Assembly: GCF_016812035.1 (NCBI RefSeq)
Contig: NZ_CP069178.1
Location: 434,001-498,000 of the forward strand
Length of the DNA stretch: 64,000 bases
Origin: Bulleidia sp. zg-1006
GTDB taxonomy: Bacteria > Bacillota_I > Bacilli_A > Erysipelotrichales > Erysipelotrichaceae
Direction: 5' to 3'
This document shows positions 61,677 to 64,000 of this stretch, one piece after another. Numbering within the stretch: the stretch's first letter is position 1; each line of letters starts with the position of its first letter. The translations under genes were made by a program, and so were the position numbers. The notes beneath the pieces were generated by a model, which saw only the letters and a program-made list of their open reading frames with translations, searched no databases and was not told the origin of the DNA.

Positions 61677-64000
61677 GTAAAAATAAAGTTGTGATTGCTC
61701 TTGCCGGAAACCCAAACAGTGGAAAGACCACTCTTTTTAATTCGTTGACAGGAGCGAACCAGACGATTGGTAACTGGCCGGGAGTTACGGTAGAAAAGAA
61801 AGAAGGTAAGCTTAAGAAACACCATGATGTGATTATTGAAGACTTACCTGGTATTTATTCTTTATCGCCTTATACATTGGAAGAAGTTGTTTCACGTAAT
61901 TACTTAGTGAAGGAAAAACCATCGGCTATTTTAAATATCATTGATGGAACAAATCTTGAACGCAATCTATATTTAACTTCGCAATTAATGGAACTTGGTT
62001 TACCGGTGGTTGTGGCTGTGAATATGATGGATTTGGTTGATAAGCAAGGCGATAAGATTGACCTAGCTTCTCTACAAGCACAATTGGGTTGCCCGGTAGT
62101 ACCAATTTCAGCTTTAAAGGGAACTAATGTTCCGAAAGCGATGGAAGTTGTATTAGAAGCAGTTAAGAAGAAGGAATTACCAACCATTCATCGTTTCACG
62201 GATAAAGTCGAAAATTTTTTAACCTCTTTAGAAGAACAATTGGTTTCAATTCCATCGGAACAAAAACGTTGGTATGCGATTAAGTTATTTGAAAAAGATG
62301 AAAAAGTTTTAGAAACAATTGATTTCAGTGCTGAACAAAAGCAAGAAATATTGACTGAGATTGAAAAGCTGGAAGCTGAATTGGGAGATGATAGTGAATC
62401 TATTATCACCGATGAACGTTATAACGATATTACTAAGTTATTATCCGGTATCTATAAGAAGAATAATTCAGAAGAAAAGAGTATTTCTGATAAGATTGAT
62501 ACGGTTGTTACCAACCGCTGGTTAGGTTTACCAATCTTTGCCTTGATTATGTTTATTGTTTACTTCTGTTCGATTCAAACATTTGGTACAAAAGCAACAG
62601 ACTGGGTAAACGACGGCTTATTCGGTGATGGTTGGTTCTGGTTAGGCAAAGGTCGTGCTGAATTTGATGAAGCTAGTGCTAACTTCAGTATGGATTCAGA
62701 GGCGAAAGAAGCTTTTGAAAATGAGGCTATTGAAAAAGGTTTGATGAAAAAAGAGGGTGAGGAAGTTAAAGTTCTTGACCAAAAAGCGCTTGAAAAATTC
62801 ACTGTTTCGACAGAAGTGCATGATGAATCTGGTAAAGTGGTTGAAACACGTGCTGTTGACTTCAAGACTTATGAAAAATATGCAGCTGAAGAAGAACCGG
62901 ATGCCCATGACTTCGGTCCATATCAAGTTGGGTTACCGGTTATTTTAGGGGATTTCTTAAAGAGTATTCATACATCAGAATGGGTACAAGGCTTAGTCTT
63001 AGATGGTATCTTAGCTGGTGTTGGTTCAGTTCTTGGTTTCTTACCACAGATGTTAACATTATTCTTCTTCCTTGCTTTCTTAGAAGGTTGTGGATATATG
63101 GCGCGTATCGCTTTCGTGCTGGACCGCCTATTTAGAAGATTTGGTTTATCCGGTAAGAGTTTTATTCCGATGTTAGTTGGAACAGGATGCTCGGTTCCAG
63201 GTATTATGGCTTCGCGTACAATTGAAAGTAATCGTGATCGTCGTATGACAGTTATGACAACTTCCTTTATGCCATGCTCGGCGAAGTTGCCGGTTATTGC
63301 TTTGATTTCAGGTGCTTTCTTTAAGGAATCCGGTTTAGTTGCAACAAGTTCTTATTTCTTAGGTATTGCAGCGATTGTTGTGTCAGGTATCATGCTTAAA
63401 AAGACAAAACGCTTCGCAGGTGATCCGGCACCATTTGTAATGGAATTACCTGCTTATCATTGGCCAACACCATCTTATATTCTTCATTCAATGTGGGAAC
63501 GTGGTTTTTCTTTTGTTAAGAAGGCAGGAACAATTATCTTCCTAGCTTCCGTCTTCATTTGGCTAACATCTCATGTTGGCTATACAGCCCAAGGATTTGC
63601 GATGGTCGAAGAAGCGGATTCTCTATTGGCTATGTTTGGCAATGCTGTGAAGTTTATCTTTGCACCACTTGGCTTTGGCGATTGGCGTGCCGCTGTTGCG
63701 ACAGTGACCGGTTTGATTGCTAAAGAAAACGTTGTATCCACAATGGGTGTGCTTTATGGAGCAGGGGAAGTCAGTGAAAATGGTTGGCAGATTTACCAAT
63801 CCATGAATGCGGCTTTCTTTGGTTCAGCCTTAGCGGGTTACTGTTTCTTAGTGTTCAACTTATTATGTGCCCCATGTTTCGCGGCTATCGGAGCGATTCG
63901 TCGTGAAATGAATGACGTTGGTTGGACTTGGTTTGCGATTGCTTATCAATGTGGTTTTGCCTATGTAGTAGCCTTGATGATTTACCAATTTGGTTTAGCT
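61673..64000 (+). CDS. feoB: Ferrous iron transporter FeoB (3' end outside window)
   Basis: 776 codons seen, still open at the window end. N-terminal G domain: G1 GNPNSGKTT, G3 DLPG, G4 NMMD, G5-type SALKG; then a GDI helical domain; first membrane segments from about residue 285 (LGLPIFALIMFIVYFCSIQTF). After it comes an extracytoplasmic stretch of about 100 acidic residues (62600-62930), then the gate region with GCGYMARIAFVLDRLFRRFGLSGKSFIPMLVGTGCSVPGIMASRT and the second gate MPCSAKLPVIALISGAFF. Inner-membrane uptake of Fe2+, GTP-linked. Coupled to feoA. Confidence 0.95.
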   Translation, partial: MSKNKVVIALAGNPNSGKTTLFNSLTGANQTIGNWPGVTVEKKEGKLKKHHDVIIEDLPGIYSLSPYTLEEVVSRNYLVKEKPSAILNIIDGTNLERNLYLTSQLMELGLPVVVAVNMMDLVDKQGDKIDLASLQAQLGCPVVPISALKGTNVPKAMEVVLEAVKKKELPTIHRFTDKVENFLTSLEEQLVSIPSEQKRWYAIKLFEKDEKVLETIDFSAEQKQEILTEIEKLEAELGDDSESIITDERYNDITKLLSGIYKKNNSEEKSISDKIDTVVTNRWLGLPIFALIMFIVYFCSIQTFGTKATDWVNDGLFGDGWFWLGKGRAEFDEASANFSMDSEAKEAFENEAIEKGLMKKEGEEVKVLDQKALEKFTVSTEVHDESGKVVETRAVDFKTYEKYAAEEEPDAHDFGPYQVGLPVILGDFLKSIHTSEWVQGLVLDGILAGVGSVLGFLPQMLTLFFFLAFLEGCGYMARIAFVLDRLFRRFGLSGKSFIPMLVGTGCSVPGIMASRTIESNRDRRMTVMTTSFMPCSAKLPVIALISGAFFKESGLVATSSYFLGIAAIVVSGIMLKKTKRFAGDPAPFVMELPAYHWPTPSYILHSMWERGFSFVKKAGTIIFLASVFIWLTSHVGYTAQGFAMVEEADSLLAMFGNAVKFIFAPLGFGDWRAAVATVTGLIAKENVVSTMGVLYGAGEVSENGWQIYQSMNAAFFGSALAGYCFLVFNLLCAPCFAAIGAIRREMNDVGWTWFAIAYQCGFAYVVALMIYQFGLA

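Noticed and set aside
1-64000. CRISPR arrays, rRNA genes, riboswitches, origin of replication
   Set aside because: No regularly spaced repeats, no rRNA-like segments, no recognisable riboswitch cores or DnaA-box clusters were found.

Overview
This is a 64 kb chromosomal window from a low-GC Gram-positive bacterium (Bacillota). The order polA-mutM-coaE-dnaB-dnaI-pfkA-pyk, a glgBPCDA glycogen operon, CcpA-type and HrcA-type sites, lipoproteins and a wall-anchored surface enzyme fit a host-associated fermenter. Gene content makes Erysipelotrichia (Solobacterium/Bulleidia-like) my best guess, but that is inference and no rRNA is present to settle it. UGA ends the other genes normally, so the standard bacterial code applies.

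Layout. 1-10.5 kb: AI-2E-type permease (cut by the window edge), a degenerate metal-binding-type lipoprotein, then replication/repair genes (polA, mutM, coaE, dnaB, dnaI) and glycolysis (pfkA, pyk). 10.6-16.8 kb: tRNA-Ser(GGA), a YczE-like membrane protein, a WYL regulator, htpG with a CIRCE-like site, an XRE regulator and an RlmA-type methyltransferase. 16.9-21.1 kb: an operon of two DDAH-like guanidino hydrolases, an APC amino-acid transporter and an ornithine/alanine-racemase-like enzyme, with a good cre site on the -35 box. 21.2-27.2 kb: a large surface protein with two GH20 domains, then a scrapyard (ISL3-like remnant, relaxase-like remnant, VOC protein, damaged MerR). 27.2-38.1 kb: rlmD, a nucleoside-type BMP/ABC uptake operon, an mntP pseudogene, a TldD/PmbA pair and an M32 carboxypeptidase.

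38.1-46.8 kb is an AT-rich island between two copies of a perfect 28-bp repeat. It holds an AlwI-family restriction system with a double adenine methyltransferase, a 359-aa protein of unknown function, a radical SAM/SPASM peptide maturase, IS debris, and a circularin-A-like circular bacteriocin precursor whose C-terminus abuts an IS3-type end. The maturase is the most striking item: a single in-frame UGA sits exactly at the first cysteine of its CxxxCxxC cluster motif, while everything before and after is intact. It is either a recoded (selenocysteine or cysteine) codon or a very recent, precisely placed nonsense mutation.

46.9-58.2 kb: glycogen operon glgB-glgP-glgC-glgD-glgA followed by a GH13-GH77 fusion, so synthesis, branching, phosphorolysis and debranching/transglycosylation are co-transcribed, with a cre-like site upstream. 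58.4-64 kb: a membrane GDPD phosphodiesterase, a DegV protein, and a feoA-feoA-feoB ferrous iron operon with a DtxR-type operator; feoB runs off the window end.
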